Below, in pieces: positions 51,389 to 59,774 of a stretch of 64,000 nt of DNA; positions within the stretch are counted from its first letter, which is position 1, and each line of letters opens with the position of its first letter. The notes under the pieces were generated by a model that was not told the origin of the DNA, made no database searches, and worked only from the letters and a program-made list of their open reading frames with translations. The DNA is taken from NCBI RefSeq assembly GCF_020833685.1, contig NZ_JACKZY010000002.1, positions 310,001 to 374,000 on the forward strand. The letters are read 5' to 3'. The DNA comes from Nitratireductor sp. B36. GTDB lineage: Bacteria; Pseudomonadota; Alphaproteobacteria; Rhizobiales; Rhizobiaceae. Both the position numbers and the translations under genes were made by a program.

Positions 51389-52181
51389 GAGGATCTGCCT
51401 TTCGATCGGATTTGACCAGAGACTGCGTGACCCGGTGCGGGGAAGGCACGTGCCTGTGGAAGGGGACCTTTTTCAGCCAGAGGCGTACCGCCTCGAGATG
51501 GATTGCACCGGTGATCTTAAGTGTCATCAGCGGGTGGCTGAAAAGCAGTCCGAGCAATGCCTTGTCGGTTAGGTCCTGTCGTCGCCCTGCAAAGGAGGCA
51601 TGCAACACCGGCGCGTTCTCCTCTGTCTCGTTGATGGCGACCAGGACATCCTCTGTCGGCGGCAGGATACGGAAGTTGTACCTGCAGTTCATTGACAGGA
51701 AGGGTGATACGTAAAGCGCCTTGTCGCAGGCATGGCGAATGCCTTTCGCGGAAAGGTTCTCCGCAGGGATCACATAGGTGTGCCGTTCGCCGAAAGTGTT
51801 GCAAACTTCGTAGAGTATAAGCCGGACATCGCCCTGTTGATCCGTGCAGAAATACACGGACAGAGGGTTGAAGACGTAGCCAAAGATCCTCGGATAGCAC
51901 AGCAGGCCCACCCGCATTGTCTTGGCATCGAAACCGGCCTTTTCAATCTGAGTGTTTACCCAGCGGCGCAATCCACCCCGAGTGCCATCGCCATGATCCG
52001 TGTCGTGGAAAGAGAACACGCCGGCGCGATTGTAGCTGAAGAACCACATGTGCTCCGACAGACAAGGCAACGCATCGAGATCGAGGTACAGAGCGAAAAC
52101 CCGGTAACTCAGCCGGTGCGCCTTTGGGCGGTGACGTCGATGGACGACCTGTCCGGAATATATGGCGGAATCCCAGCTCAT
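51375..52181 (-). CDS. DUF1365-family protein
   Basis: A 268-residue DUF1365 protein with YSGQVVHRRHRPKAHRLSYRVF at the N-terminus, YPRIFGYVFNPLSVYFC near residue 95 and YVSPFLSMNCRYNF near residue 165. It is a soluble protein of unknown biochemical role that co-occurs with cfa and an FAD amine-oxidase-like protein in the RpoE cluster. The start is coupled to the FAD gene stop (ATGA), so all three proteins probably act in one lipid-modifying pathway. Confidence 0.9.
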   Translation of the reverse strand: MSWDSAIYSGQVVHRRHRPKAHRLSYRVFALYLDLDALPCLSEHMWFFSYNRAGVFSFHDTDHGDGTRGGLRRWVNTQIEKAGFDAKTMRVGLLCYPRIFGYVFNPLSVYFCTDQQGDVRLILYEVCNTFGERHTYVIPAENLSAKGIRHACDKALYVSPFLSMNCRYNFRILPPTEDVLVAINETEENAPVLHASFAGRRQDLTDKALLGLLFSHPLMTLKITGAIHLEAVRLWLKKVPFHRHVPSPHRVTQSLVKSDRKADPHESY

Positions 52182-53542
52182 TCTGCGGCCACAGCATCCT
52201 GACTGAACGGCAGTGGCTGGTCTTGCCGATTGGCCCGCCATGGCGGAGAGACGCCGGCCAATTGCTCTGCCACGCCCAGGCCCGAGCGGATGCCGTCTTC
52301 ATGAAATCCGCTCCCGAAATAGGCACCGCAAAACCAGGTTCTGCGGGTGCCCTGAAGGCGCCAAAGCTGCTTTTGTGCCACGAGCGCTTTCGTATCGAAG
52401 AGGGGATGCGTGTAGGAGAAGGCGGCAATCTGATCTTGCTCGGGAACCGCATAGACCGGATTGAGCGTCACGAAGAGCGGATGGGCCTGATCGAGATTCT
52501 GCAAACGGTTCATCCAGTAGGTGACACAGAGCTGGGGTTCCGCGAATTGGCGCGCTGCCTCGATGTAGTTCCAACTCGACCAGACACTGCGACGCTTGGG
52601 CATGAGCCCCGTGTGCCGGTGCAGCACCGCCTCATTGGGCGTGTAGGCGAATTGGCCCAGGAGGTCATATTCATCCTGACTTGGGTCTTCGAGCATGCGC
52701 AGCGCTTGGTCCGCGTGCGTGGCAATCACGACGTCGTCAAAAATGTCGGTATGCCCAGAAGCGTCGGTCACCTCCACCCCGCGATCCCGACGTCGGATCT
52801 TCGTTACGGGCGAGGCGAGGCGCACCTCGCCGTCGAAATCTTTTAGAAGTCGCTCGACATAGTTTCGGCTGCCCCCCGTGACAGTGCGCCAACGCGGACG
52901 GTGGGTGAGTGTCAGAAGCCCGTGTCGTTCGAAGAACCCGATAAAGGCGTGGAGTGGATATTCCCGCATCTGCGCAGCTGTGGTTGACCAGATCGCTGCG
53001 CCCATAGGCAAAAGATGGTTGTTGATGAAGCTATCGCTGTAGCCCGCCCTTGCAAGAAATGAGCCGAGCGTTTCGTCCGCATTGCCGCGTTCGATCAGAA
53101 TGGATGGGGCCGTGCGGTAAAAGCGCATGATGTCGGCGATCATGCGCCAGAAGAACGGACGCAGGATATTTGCTTTCTGACCAAGCAGCCCCTTGAGCCC
53201 GGAGCCGGAATATTCGAACCGGCCGCCATCCAGCGATGCCGCAAAGGACATGTCAGAGGGTTGGGTGGAAACGCCCAGATGTTCAAAAAGAGAAACCAGT
53301 TCAGGATAGTTGCGGTCATTGTAGACAATAAACCCAGTATCCACTGCGGTGAGGCCGTTGGGGGTGATCACGTCGATCGTGTTTGCGTGTCCGCCAGGGC
53401 GCTGGTCCGCCTCATAGAGGGTTACCTGGCGAGAGCGGGAAAGCAGCCAGGCAGCCGAAAGCCCGGAAATGCCGCTGCCGATGACCGCCACGCGACTGTC
53501 GGTCGGTCTGTGTTTTCGTGTCAGCAACGGGAAACCCTCCAT
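52178..53542 (-). CDS. FAD/NAD(P)-binding amine-oxidase-like protein of the RpoE cluster
   Basis: A 454-residue flavoprotein. The dinucleotide motif VAVIGSGISGLSAAWLL lies near residue 18, followed by YEADQRPGGHANT. The C-terminal FAD contact reads WFCGAYFGSGFHEDGIRSG. It is close to the NAD/FAD-dependent protein paired with DUF1365 and cfa. ATG 53542 lies only about six bases from the predicted transcription start; a TTG at 53527 has GGAGGG in front and may be the real start. It is the first gene of the minus-strand operon. Confidence 0.9.
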   Translation of the reverse strand: MEGFPLLTRKHRPTDSRVAVIGSGISGLSAAWLLSRSRQVTLYEADQRPGGHANTIDVITPNGLTAVDTGFIVYNDRNYPELVSLFEHLGVSTQPSDMSFAASLDGGRFEYSGSGLKGLLGQKANILRPFFWRMIADIMRFYRTAPSILIERGNADETLGSFLARAGYSDSFINNHLLPMGAAIWSTTAAQMREYPLHAFIGFFERHGLLTLTHRPRWRTVTGGSRNYVERLLKDFDGEVRLASPVTKIRRRDRGVEVTDASGHTDIFDDVVIATHADQALRMLEDPSQDEYDLLGQFAYTPNEAVLHRHTGLMPKRRSVWSSWNYIEAARQFAEPQLCVTYWMNRLQNLDQAHPLFVTLNPVYAVPEQDQIAAFSYTHPLFDTKALVAQKQLWRLQGTRRTWFCGAYFGSGFHEDGIRSGLGVAEQLAGVSPPWRANRQDQPLPFSQDAVAAE

Positions 53543-53554
53543 GGATGTTATTAA

Positions 53555-53584
53555 GGGTTACGGACATGGAGTCCGTTTGGATCT
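53555..53584 (-). promoter_or_regulatory. RpoE-type promoter of the FAD-DUF1365-cfa operon
   Basis: On the minus strand: AGATCC (53584-53579), 18-base spacer, TAACCC (53560-53555). One mismatch to TGATCC, spacing identical to the other two sites in the window. Within the spacer ACGGAC/GTCCGT forms an inverted repeat (53560-53576). Confidence 0.55.
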
Positions 53585-53611
53585 CCCGGCATCAAAAAAT
53601 TTTGCTTGTTG

Positions 53612-53641
53612 TGATCCGGAATGCTCTAACTGTCGTAGCTC
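53612..53641 (+). promoter_or_regulatory. RpoE-type autoregulatory promoter of rpoE-chrR
   Basis: TGATCC (53612-53617), 18-base spacer, TAGCTC (53636-53641). The predicted start falls near 53648, leaving a ~100-base leader before the chosen start codon of the sigma gene. Confidence 0.65.
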
Positions 53642-53748
53642 AGGGCATGAATCTCGATCTTTGCCCCACATTGCCTGCCGAACAGGCGCTTGCAGCGTTT
53701 CGCGCCGTTCACGACATTCGGCACCACACACCAGTCTTGCGGGGTTTG

Positions 53749-54318
53749 ATGAAGGATATCTCCAGACCAGAGCCCAAAGACGATGTTGGACGGATGATCG
53801 TCCGCGTTGGTATGAGCGGCGACATGGAGGCTTTCGAACAGATTTTCCGCGCCTACGCTCCAAGGGTGCGCGCCTTCATGATGCAGCGTGTCCGGGACCC
53901 GCAAATCTCGGAAGAACTGATGCAGGAAACGATGGTCATGATCTGGCGCAAGGCCGCGCAATTCGACCCGGTGAAAGGCTCGCCCGGTGCCTGGATATTT
54001 ACCATTGCCCGCAACTTGCGCATCGACAGCTATCGTCGTAGTCGGCAACCGGACTTCGATCCGAACGATCCGGCGTTTGTACCGGAAGCGGGCCCCGCAG
54101 CCGACGATTTCGTCGAAACGCAAGACCAGGAACAACGGCTGCATGCTGCGCTGACCGGTCTGCCTGCCGAACAGCATGACCTTCTGAAACTCGCATTCTT
54201 CGAAGAGGTTTCGCACAGCGAGATCGCGGCGCGTCTTGGTCTGCCGCTGGGCACGGTGAAATCGCGCATCCGGCTCGCCTTCTCAAAATTGCGTGCGGCT
54301 CTGGGAGACCGGCCATGA
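53749..54318 (+). CDS. rpoE: ECF sigma factor, RpoE (ECF11, ChrR-controlled) type
   Basis: A 189-residue sigma factor. Region 2 has AFEQIFRAYAPRVRAFMMQR and ELMQETMVMIWRKA; region 4 has EISHSEIAARLGLPLGTVKSRIR-like sequence (EVSHSEIAARLGL, then PLGTVKSRIRLAFSKLR). The start at 53749 gives the normal family length; the frame is open to 53518, but that stretch spans the promoter. The chrR gene overlaps its stop (54315-54318). It directs the singlet-oxygen-type response and probably its own expression. Confidence 0.9.
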   Translation: MKDISRPEPKDDVGRMIVRVGMSGDMEAFEQIFRAYAPRVRAFMMQRVRDPQISEELMQETMVMIWRKAAQFDPVKGSPGAWIFTIARNLRIDSYRRSRQPDFDPNDPAFVPEAGPAADDFVETQDQEQRLHAALTGLPAEQHDLLKLAFFEEVSHSEIAARLGLPLGTVKSRIRLAFSKLRAALGDRP

Positions 54319-54989
54319 AAATTCGGCACCAGGTCAGCGACGCGCTTCTTCTCGATTACGCCACCGGTGTGCTTTCAGAGGGCTGGCGCATCGCGATTGC
54401 CACCCATCTTGCTCTGTCTCCCCAGAGCAGGCGCCGCCTTGCGCTGATGGAAATGGCGGGTGGAGCTTTGGTGAGGGATCTTCCGCCTGAGCCTTCGCCG
54501 CTCGATGAGGAGCGCAGCTGGATGGCACTCATCAGGCGGTTGGAGAACTCAAAGACGCAAGATGAGGCACCGCCGCCTGGCCGAAACCCGCAGAACGCTG
54601 CCTCTGTTGTCCTGCCCGAGCCTCTGCGCTCTTATGTGGGGGGAGACGTGGCATCTGTGAAATGGCGGCCGCTTGGTCGCGGTGCCTATCACCTGCCCAT
54701 TGCAGTGGACGACAAGAACACCATGGTCCGGTTGCTGCGCATTCCGGCGGGCAAGCCCGTGCCTGAGCACGGGCACCGGGGCCGGGAGTTAACGCTTGTT
54801 CTTTCCGGCAGCTTTCGCGACGGCGAGGCGTTATTTGCACGAGGCGATCTGGAAGAGGCCGACGAGACCCTGCAGCATCAGCCGGTGGCGACGGAAGGCG
54901 AGGACTGCATCTGCCTTGCCGTCACCGACGCCCCGTTGAAATTCCGCAGCTGGCTGGTGCGCGCCGTGCAGCCCATCCTTGGAATTTGA
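54315..54989 (+). CDS. chrR: ChrR-type anti-sigma factor with altered zinc site
   Basis: A 224-residue ChrR homologue. The anti-sigma domain (1-85) keeps H5 and H31 but reads Q6, S35 and S38 where R. sphaeroides ChrR has zinc ligands H6, C35 and C38. The cupin-like domain (~105-220) keeps all metal ligands: H152, H154, E158 and H188, and the Cys pair C198/C200. Family knowledge: ChrR holds RpoE inactive until singlet oxygen triggers release. It is translationally coupled to rpoE. The change suggests a zinc-free sigma-binding domain. Confidence 0.88.
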   Translation: MKIRHQVSDALLLDYATGVLSEGWRIAIATHLALSPQSRRRLALMEMAGGALVRDLPPEPSPLDEERSWMALIRRLENSKTQDEAPPPGRNPQNAASVVLPEPLRSYVGGDVASVKWRPLGRGAYHLPIAVDDKNTMVRLLRIPAGKPVPEHGHRGRELTLVLSGSFRDGEALFARGDLEEADETLQHQPVATEGEDCICLAVTDAPLKFRSWLVRAVQPILGI

Positions 54990-55021
54990 CGTGCGCGAAT
55001 GACCAAGCACCGGAGCGTTCA

Positions 55022-55429
55022 ATGACCTACATCATCGCCTATATCGCAACGGCCATCGTGTTTTTCGGGCTGGATTATGTCTGGCTGTCGCGTGTGGCCA
55101 CGGGCTTCTATCGAGATCGCATGGGGCATCTGCTTCTGGATCAGCCAAACCTTGCTGCCGCCGGGCTTTTTTACTGCGTATATGTGGCAGGTATCGTCTA
55201 CTTCGCCGTCGCCCCCGCACTTGGCAACGGTACTGCAACCAGTGCCCTTATTGCCGGTGCACTCCTCGGCCTGATTGCCTATGGCACCTATGACATGACC
55301 AATCTGGCAACGGTGAAAAACTGGTCCGTGGCGGTGACGATCGTCGATATGGCATGGGGCACTGTACTGACAAGCGCGTCGGCCTGGGCCGGCTACATGG
55401 CGACGCTGCGTCTGGTCGAAAGACTTTAG
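55022..55429 (+). CDS. DUF2177-family membrane protein
   Basis: A 135-residue protein with four hydrophobic helices, DYVWLSRVATGFYRDRMG near residue 20 and YGTYDMTNLATVKNWSV near residue 85, the marks of DUF2177. The family is linked to RpoE/ChrR and cfa clusters in alphaproteobacteria; its biochemical role is unknown. The start at 55022 follows GGAG; the frame is open 36 bases further upstream. It lies 32 bases after chrR. Confidence 0.88.
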   Translation: MTYIIAYIATAIVFFGLDYVWLSRVATGFYRDRMGHLLLDQPNLAAAGLFYCVYVAGIVYFAVAPALGNGTATSALIAGALLGLIAYGTYDMTNLATVKNWSVAVTIVDMAWGTVLTSASAWAGYMATLRLVERL

Positions 55430-55625
55430 CTCCTGCACGGGGCCGCCCACGTGTCCGAGACAGCGTTTGAATGTATAAAAGCGGTTGTGAAGGGTGGTAA
55501 CGGAAGGCCGTCGCCACCATTCTCACAGCTAGAAATATGCTGCAGCTACCCGTTTTCTTGGGGCATTCATCGCTTGGTTCTCAGCACCTGCTTCAACAGC
55601 GAAGTGGTTTCCGCGCTCGGGCGCT

Positions 55626-56471
55626 TCAGCCGTACGATACGCAAAGCTGCTTTTGCTTCCCAAGACCCTCAATGCCAAGCTCTACTACATCGCCTGCCTT
55701 GAGATAACGCTGGGGGGAGAGACCCATGCCGACGCCGGGCGGTGTGCCGGTCGAGATGATATCGCCCGGTTGCAAGGACATGAAATCGGAGAGGTAGCTG
55801 ACGAGTTCCGCCACCCCAAATACCATTGTCTGGGTGGAACCAGATTGCATCATTTCACCGTTCACCGTGAGCCACATGGAAAGGTTTTGAGGATCGGCGA
55901 TTTCGTCTCGGGTTACGAGCCAGGGGCCGGTAGGCCCGAAGGTGTCGCAGGATTTCCCCTTGGTCCATTGTCCCTGACGCTCGTTCTGGAAAGCGCGCTC
56001 GGAAACATCGTTAAGGACGCAATATCCGGCCACATGTTCGAGTGCATCTTCCTTGCCCACATGCTTGGCGGTTTTGCCTATGACAACACCCAGTTCCACT
56101 TCCCAGTCGGTTTTGGTTGCGCCGCGCGGGATGACGAGATCGTCGTCGGGGCCGCAGATCGCGCTGGTGGCTTTCATGAATATTATAGGCTCGGTGGGAA
56201 CGGGAAGTCCTGCCTCGCGCGCATGGTCACTGTAGTTCAAGCCGATGCAGATGAACTTTCCCGTGGCGGATACGCATGGCCCAAAGCGCTGTTCGTGGGG
56301 GATGCGAGGCAGTGAGGATGGATCGAGCGCTGCCAGTGCTGTGAGCCCTTCAGGCGAGAGCGTTTCACCGGCTATGTCCATGGTGTGGGCGGAGAGGTCG
56401 CGCAGATCGCCATTGTCGTCGATTAGGCCAGGCTTTTCCGCGCCGGCCGCGCCAAAACGTACGAGTTTCAT
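55626..56471 (-). CDS. Fumarylacetoacetate-hydrolase-family enzyme (2,4-diketo-3-deoxy-sugar-acid hydrolase type)
   Basis: A 281-residue FAH-fold hydrolase with ICIGLNYSDHA near residue 72, the metal ligands in WEVELGVVIGK (~residue 122) and the TGTPPGVGMG loop near residue 240. Close relatives hydrolyse 2,4-diketo-3-deoxy-L-fuconate or -rhamnonate to pyruvate and lactate. It lies 17 bases after a 2-keto-3-deoxyfuconate-type dehydrogenase gene, which supports that role. The 196-base gap between it and the DUF2177 gene shows nothing I can name. Confidence 0.88.
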   Translation of the reverse strand: MKLVRFGAAGAEKPGLIDDNGDLRDLSAHTMDIAGETLSPEGLTALAALDPSSLPRIPHEQRFGPCVSATGKFICIGLNYSDHAREAGLPVPTEPIIFMKATSAICGPDDDLVIPRGATKTDWEVELGVVIGKTAKHVGKEDALEHVAGYCVLNDVSERAFQNERQGQWTKGKSCDTFGPTGPWLVTRDEIADPQNLSMWLTVNGEMMQSGSTQTMVFGVAELVSYLSDFMSLQPGDIISTGTPPGVGMGLSPQRYLKAGDVVELGIEGLGKQKQLCVSYG

Positions 56472-56488
56472 CGTGTTTTCCTACCGTT

Positions 56489-57223
56489 TCAGATCGTCCA
56501 GCCGCCGTCGATCACATGGATCTGGCCCGTGGTGTAGGTGGCGCCTGCCAGATGTACGACGAGGTCGGCGATTTCTTCGGCGGTCCCCAGGCGCCCCATC
56601 TGCTGGCGCCCCACGAAAGCCTTGCGGGCAGCTTCGTAGTCACCGGTCGCTTCCAGTCGCTGGCGCAGCGAAGGGCTGTCCACCGTGCCGGGGCAAATCG
56701 CATTGCAGCGAACTCCGCGGCCCACATAGTCGGCGGCGACGGATTTGGTCAGCCCGATCACCGCAGCCTTGGTGAGGCCGTAGACGCATCGATTGGGCGC
56801 GCCCTTCACGCTCGATACGACCGACGCCATGTTGATGATGCTGCCGCTACCCCGGTCCAGCATGCCGGGCAGCGCAGTCTTGATGGTGTGGATCATCGCC
56901 TTGACGTTGAGATCCATGGCGAGGTCGATGTCCTCATCGTTCGCCTCAAGAACGGTTCCGTTGTGAACGATGCCAGCGCAGTTGAAGAGAATGTCGACCC
57001 CTCCGATCTCCGAAACCAGCGCGGAGATGGCGTTCTTGTCGCGGACATCAAGCAGGTGCGGTTCGATTAAGTCCGTCTGCCGAACCAATGCCAAGAGGCT
57101 TTCTTCGTTGATGTCCGTGGCGTGAACCTTTGCACCGGCTTCGGCTAGGGCGCGGGCGCTTGCAAAGCCTATTCCCTGTCCCGCTGCGGTGACGAGGGCG
57201 GTCATTCCAGTGAGTGAACCCAT
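56489..57223 (-). CDS. 2-keto-3-deoxy-L-fuconate dehydrogenase-type SDR
   Basis: A 244-residue SDR with TAAGQGIG cofactor motif, NCAG in place of NNAG, and YGLTK active site with Ser in ASVVSS. The stretches GSIINMASVVSSVKGAPNR and CNAICPGTVDSPSLRQR are typical of the 2-keto-3-deoxyfuconate (BDH2-like) group. It oxidises the deoxy-keto acid to the diketo acid hydrolysed by the FAH enzyme next door. It is divergent from the RraA-like gene. Confidence 0.88.
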   Translation of the reverse strand: MGSLTGMTALVTAAGQGIGFASARALAEAGAKVHATDINEESLLALVRQTDLIEPHLLDVRDKNAISALVSEIGGVDILFNCAGIVHNGTVLEANDEDIDLAMDLNVKAMIHTIKTALPGMLDRGSGSIINMASVVSSVKGAPNRCVYGLTKAAVIGLTKSVAADYVGRGVRCNAICPGTVDSPSLRQRLEATGDYEAARKAFVGRQQMGRLGTAEEIADLVVHLAGATYTTGQIHVIDGGWTI

Positions 57224-57268
57224 TTTCCATCCTTCATCGTCTTGAGTGGCGGCCGTCGAAATTGACTA

Positions 57269-57296
57269 TTGACTCGGCACAGCTTTCGCATATGAT
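57269..57296 (+). promoter_or_regulatory. Sigma-70-type promoter for the RraA/ABC transporter unit
   Basis: TTGACT (57269-57274), 16-base spacer, TATGAT (57291-57296). A second TTGACT copy lies 7 bases upstream (57262-57267). The predicted transcription start near 57303 argues against the ATG at 57312 and for the later starts of the downstream gene. Confidence 0.6.
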
Positions 57297-57335
57297 TTAA
57301 CGATAAACCTAATGCAGTTCAAGCATACAATCACT

Positions 57336-58034
57336 ATGAAGGCGACCGCACCGATGGCCACCCTGGAAACCGAACCGCAGCCGTCCCTGATCGAACTCAG
57401 GGAACGCTTCTTCACTGCTCTTCTCTCCGATGTTCTGGACGATCTCGGTTACATGAACCAGGCCATGCATCACACGATCCGCCCGCTCGATAGTTCTTTG
57501 GTGATGGTGGGAAGGGCGCGCACGGCGCTTTGCATGGATGTCTATGAACGTCCTGCACCGGGTGAAAACCCCTATGAGCTCGAAATCAAGCTCGTGGACG
57601 ATTTGAAGGTAGATGAGATTCCGGTTTTTGCATGCGGAACCTCGGGGCGCATGGCGCCATGGGGTGGGCTTTTGAGCACAGCGGCAAAGTTTCGTGGCTC
57701 AGCAGGGGCGGTTATGGACGGTCTGGTGCGCGACACGCGTGAAATTCTCGCCGCGGGCTTTCCCGTTTTCCACGGCGGCATTGCGCCGCTGGATTGCAAG
57801 GGGCGCGGCAAGGTCGCGGCGCTTGACGTCGGGATCGAGTGCTCCGGTGTGAAGGTCAATAGCGGCGATCTCGTCTTCGGCGATGCCGATGGTGTCATTG
57901 TCGTGCCGCAGGAAATAGAGGCCAAGGTTCTTGAGGTTGCGCAGGAACGTCTGCGCGGCGAGCGCAATACACTGGCCGATCTCGAGGCGGGAGAACGCCT
58001 CGCAACCGTGTTCGCGAAATATGGCATCCTGTAA
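57336..58034 (+). CDS. RraA-like / HMG-aldolase-family protein
   Basis: A 232-residue protein of the RraA/4-hydroxy-4-methyl-2-oxoglutarate aldolase fold. It has LLSDVLDDLGYMNQAMHHTIRPL, WGGLLSTAAKFRGSAGAVMDGLVRDT and the Asp/Arg signature region around VRDTREI, with GDLVFGDADGVIVVP near the C-terminus. In catabolic clusters such proteins act as aldolases or lyases on keto acids. Starts at 57312 and 57354 are also in frame; 57312 is very near the promoter. It opens the plus-strand unit leading to the ABC transporter. Confidence 0.85.
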   Translation: MKATAPMATLETEPQPSLIELRERFFTALLSDVLDDLGYMNQAMHHTIRPLDSSLVMVGRARTALCMDVYERPAPGENPYELEIKLVDDLKVDEIPVFACGTSGRMAPWGGLLSTAAKFRGSAGAVMDGLVRDTREILAAGFPVFHGGIAPLDCKGRGKVAALDVGIECSGVKVNSGDLVFGDADGVIVVPQEIEAKVLEVAQERLRGERNTLADLEAGERLATVFAKYGIL

Positions 58035-58135
58035 GTCGTCGTGACTCGCACTTGCCATAAAGCGAAACTCTCGGACGCGGCGCGAAGCGTGCTTTCGGGG
58101 GAATGCTGACAAGAAAAACAGAGGGGTAGAGTGAA

Positions 58136-59713
58136 ATGACGCACAGAAACTCAAAAAACCGGTTGCGTGGCCTGCTGGTTGCAGGCGCAATGGCGGTCGC
58201 TGCCGGGCCGGCTCATGCTGAACTTTGCGGTCAAGTGGGGGGCGACCTGGTTTTGGGTATGGAGGCCAAACTCGGGACGCTCGATCAGCATGTGAACGCA
58301 GCCAATGCGACGCGCAATGTCGCCATGAACATTTTCGAAACGCTGATGACGCGCGATGAAAATATGGCGCCAATCCTTGATCTTGCAGAATCCCTCGACG
58401 TCAGCGAGGACAAGCTGTCCTACACCTTCAAGCTTCGCCCTGGTGTGAAGTTTCACAATGGCAAGCCGCTGACCTCGGCGGATGTGGCTGCCTCCTTCGA
58501 CCGATACAACCGCATTGGCGTCGATCGTTCCGCGCTTGGCAGTGTCGATCGCTGGGAAACACCGGACGATGCGACCTTTGTGATCTTTCTAAAGGAACCG
58601 CAGGCAAGCTTCCTGGAGAGCATTTCGGCATCGACAGTGCCGATCGTCATCGTCCCCTCGGAACAGGCGAGTGCGGAGGCGACCCGGCTGGAGCCCATTG
58701 GCACTGGACCTTTCCAGCTTGAGGAGTTCGTGGCCGACAGCCATGTAAAGCTGAAGCGTTACGAGGATTACAAGCCCAACGAAACGCTTGACGCCATGTC
58801 GGGCTTTGCCGGCCGCAAGCAGGCCTGTGTCGACACCGTCACCTTTCGCACACTCGCCGAACCTGGCGCCCGGCTTGCCGCTCTCGAAACGGGCGAAGTG
58901 CATATTGTCGAGGATGTGCCGACGCTCTCCAAGGAGCGCCTTGTCGGCAATGAGGACATCGTCCAGACACAGCTCAAACATGCTGCCCTCTGGCTGAACT
59001 ATCCGAACCTCTCCGAGCCGCCGACGGACAATCTGAAGGTCCGACAGGCGATTCAGGCAGCCATGAATCTCGATGAAATCATGGATGCGATGAGCGATGG
59101 TTCCTACAGCCTCAACCCGTCATTCCAGTTTCCCGGCCAGACCTATTATACAGAGGCCGGCAGCCAGTATTACAATCAGAACGACCCGGAGAAGGCCAAA
59201 GCCTTGCTCAAGGAGGCTGGCTACAATGGCGAGGCAGTCAAACTTTTGACGACACGGGATATTCCTCGCCTCTACACAGCTGCGGTTGTCATGTCAGAGC
59301 AGTTGAAAGCGGTGGGCATCAATGCCGAACTGGTGGTTCTGGACTGGCCTACTGCGCTTGGCATGAGCGTGAACGAGACGGAAGGCTGGAACTTCTTCTT
59401 CACGGGCTGGATCACGGTCACCGCTCAGGGCGGCGCCCAGTCGCTGCGCAACCTTGCCGATCCGTCCAATGTGCACAAGCCGAAGGACAACAAGTCCGAC
59501 GCCGAGTTCATGAAGCAATTTCAGATTTTGAGCACGAGTCCTGATTTGGAAGAGCGCAAAGCCGCTTTCGCTAAGGCTCAGGAGCGAGTGTTCGAGCAAG
59601 TGATGGCGATTCCCTTCGGCGTGACGCCGAAGAACCAGGCGACGCGTGCCAATGTGAAGGGCTATGTGCCATTCTTCAACACGCGGGTTTCTAACGTCTG
59701 GTTGGCCGAATAG
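58136..59713 (+). CDS. Family-5 (Dpp/Opp-type) ABC transporter substrate-binding protein
   Basis: A 525-residue periplasmic protein with a Sec signal (AHA cleavage near residue 29). It carries FHNGKPLTSADVAASFDRY near residue 105 and the usual family-5 ending NVWLAE. Such proteins bind peptides but also oligosaccharides and glycosides; the flanking sugar-acid genes favour a saccharide. It is the first of five transporter genes. GAGGGG precedes the start. Confidence 0.9.
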   Translation: MTHRNSKNRLRGLLVAGAMAVAAGPAHAELCGQVGGDLVLGMEAKLGTLDQHVNAANATRNVAMNIFETLMTRDENMAPILDLAESLDVSEDKLSYTFKLRPGVKFHNGKPLTSADVAASFDRYNRIGVDRSALGSVDRWETPDDATFVIFLKEPQASFLESISASTVPIVIVPSEQASAEATRLEPIGTGPFQLEEFVADSHVKLKRYEDYKPNETLDAMSGFAGRKQACVDTVTFRTLAEPGARLAALETGEVHIVEDVPTLSKERLVGNEDIVQTQLKHAALWLNYPNLSEPPTDNLKVRQAIQAAMNLDEIMDAMSDGSYSLNPSFQFPGQTYYTEAGSQYYNQNDPEKAKALLKEAGYNGEAVKLLTTRDIPRLYTAAVVMSEQLKAVGINAELVVLDWPTALGMSVNETEGWNFFFTGWITVTAQGGAQSLRNLADPSNVHKPKDNKSDAEFMKQFQILSTSPDLEERKAAFAKAQERVFEQVMAIPFGVTPKNQATRANVKGYVPFFNTRVSNVWLAE

Positions 59714-59774
59714 CCAGCCATTCCGACCCATGTTCCGTCATGTATGAACCGGCACGGAAACGTTTGGAGGTCAC

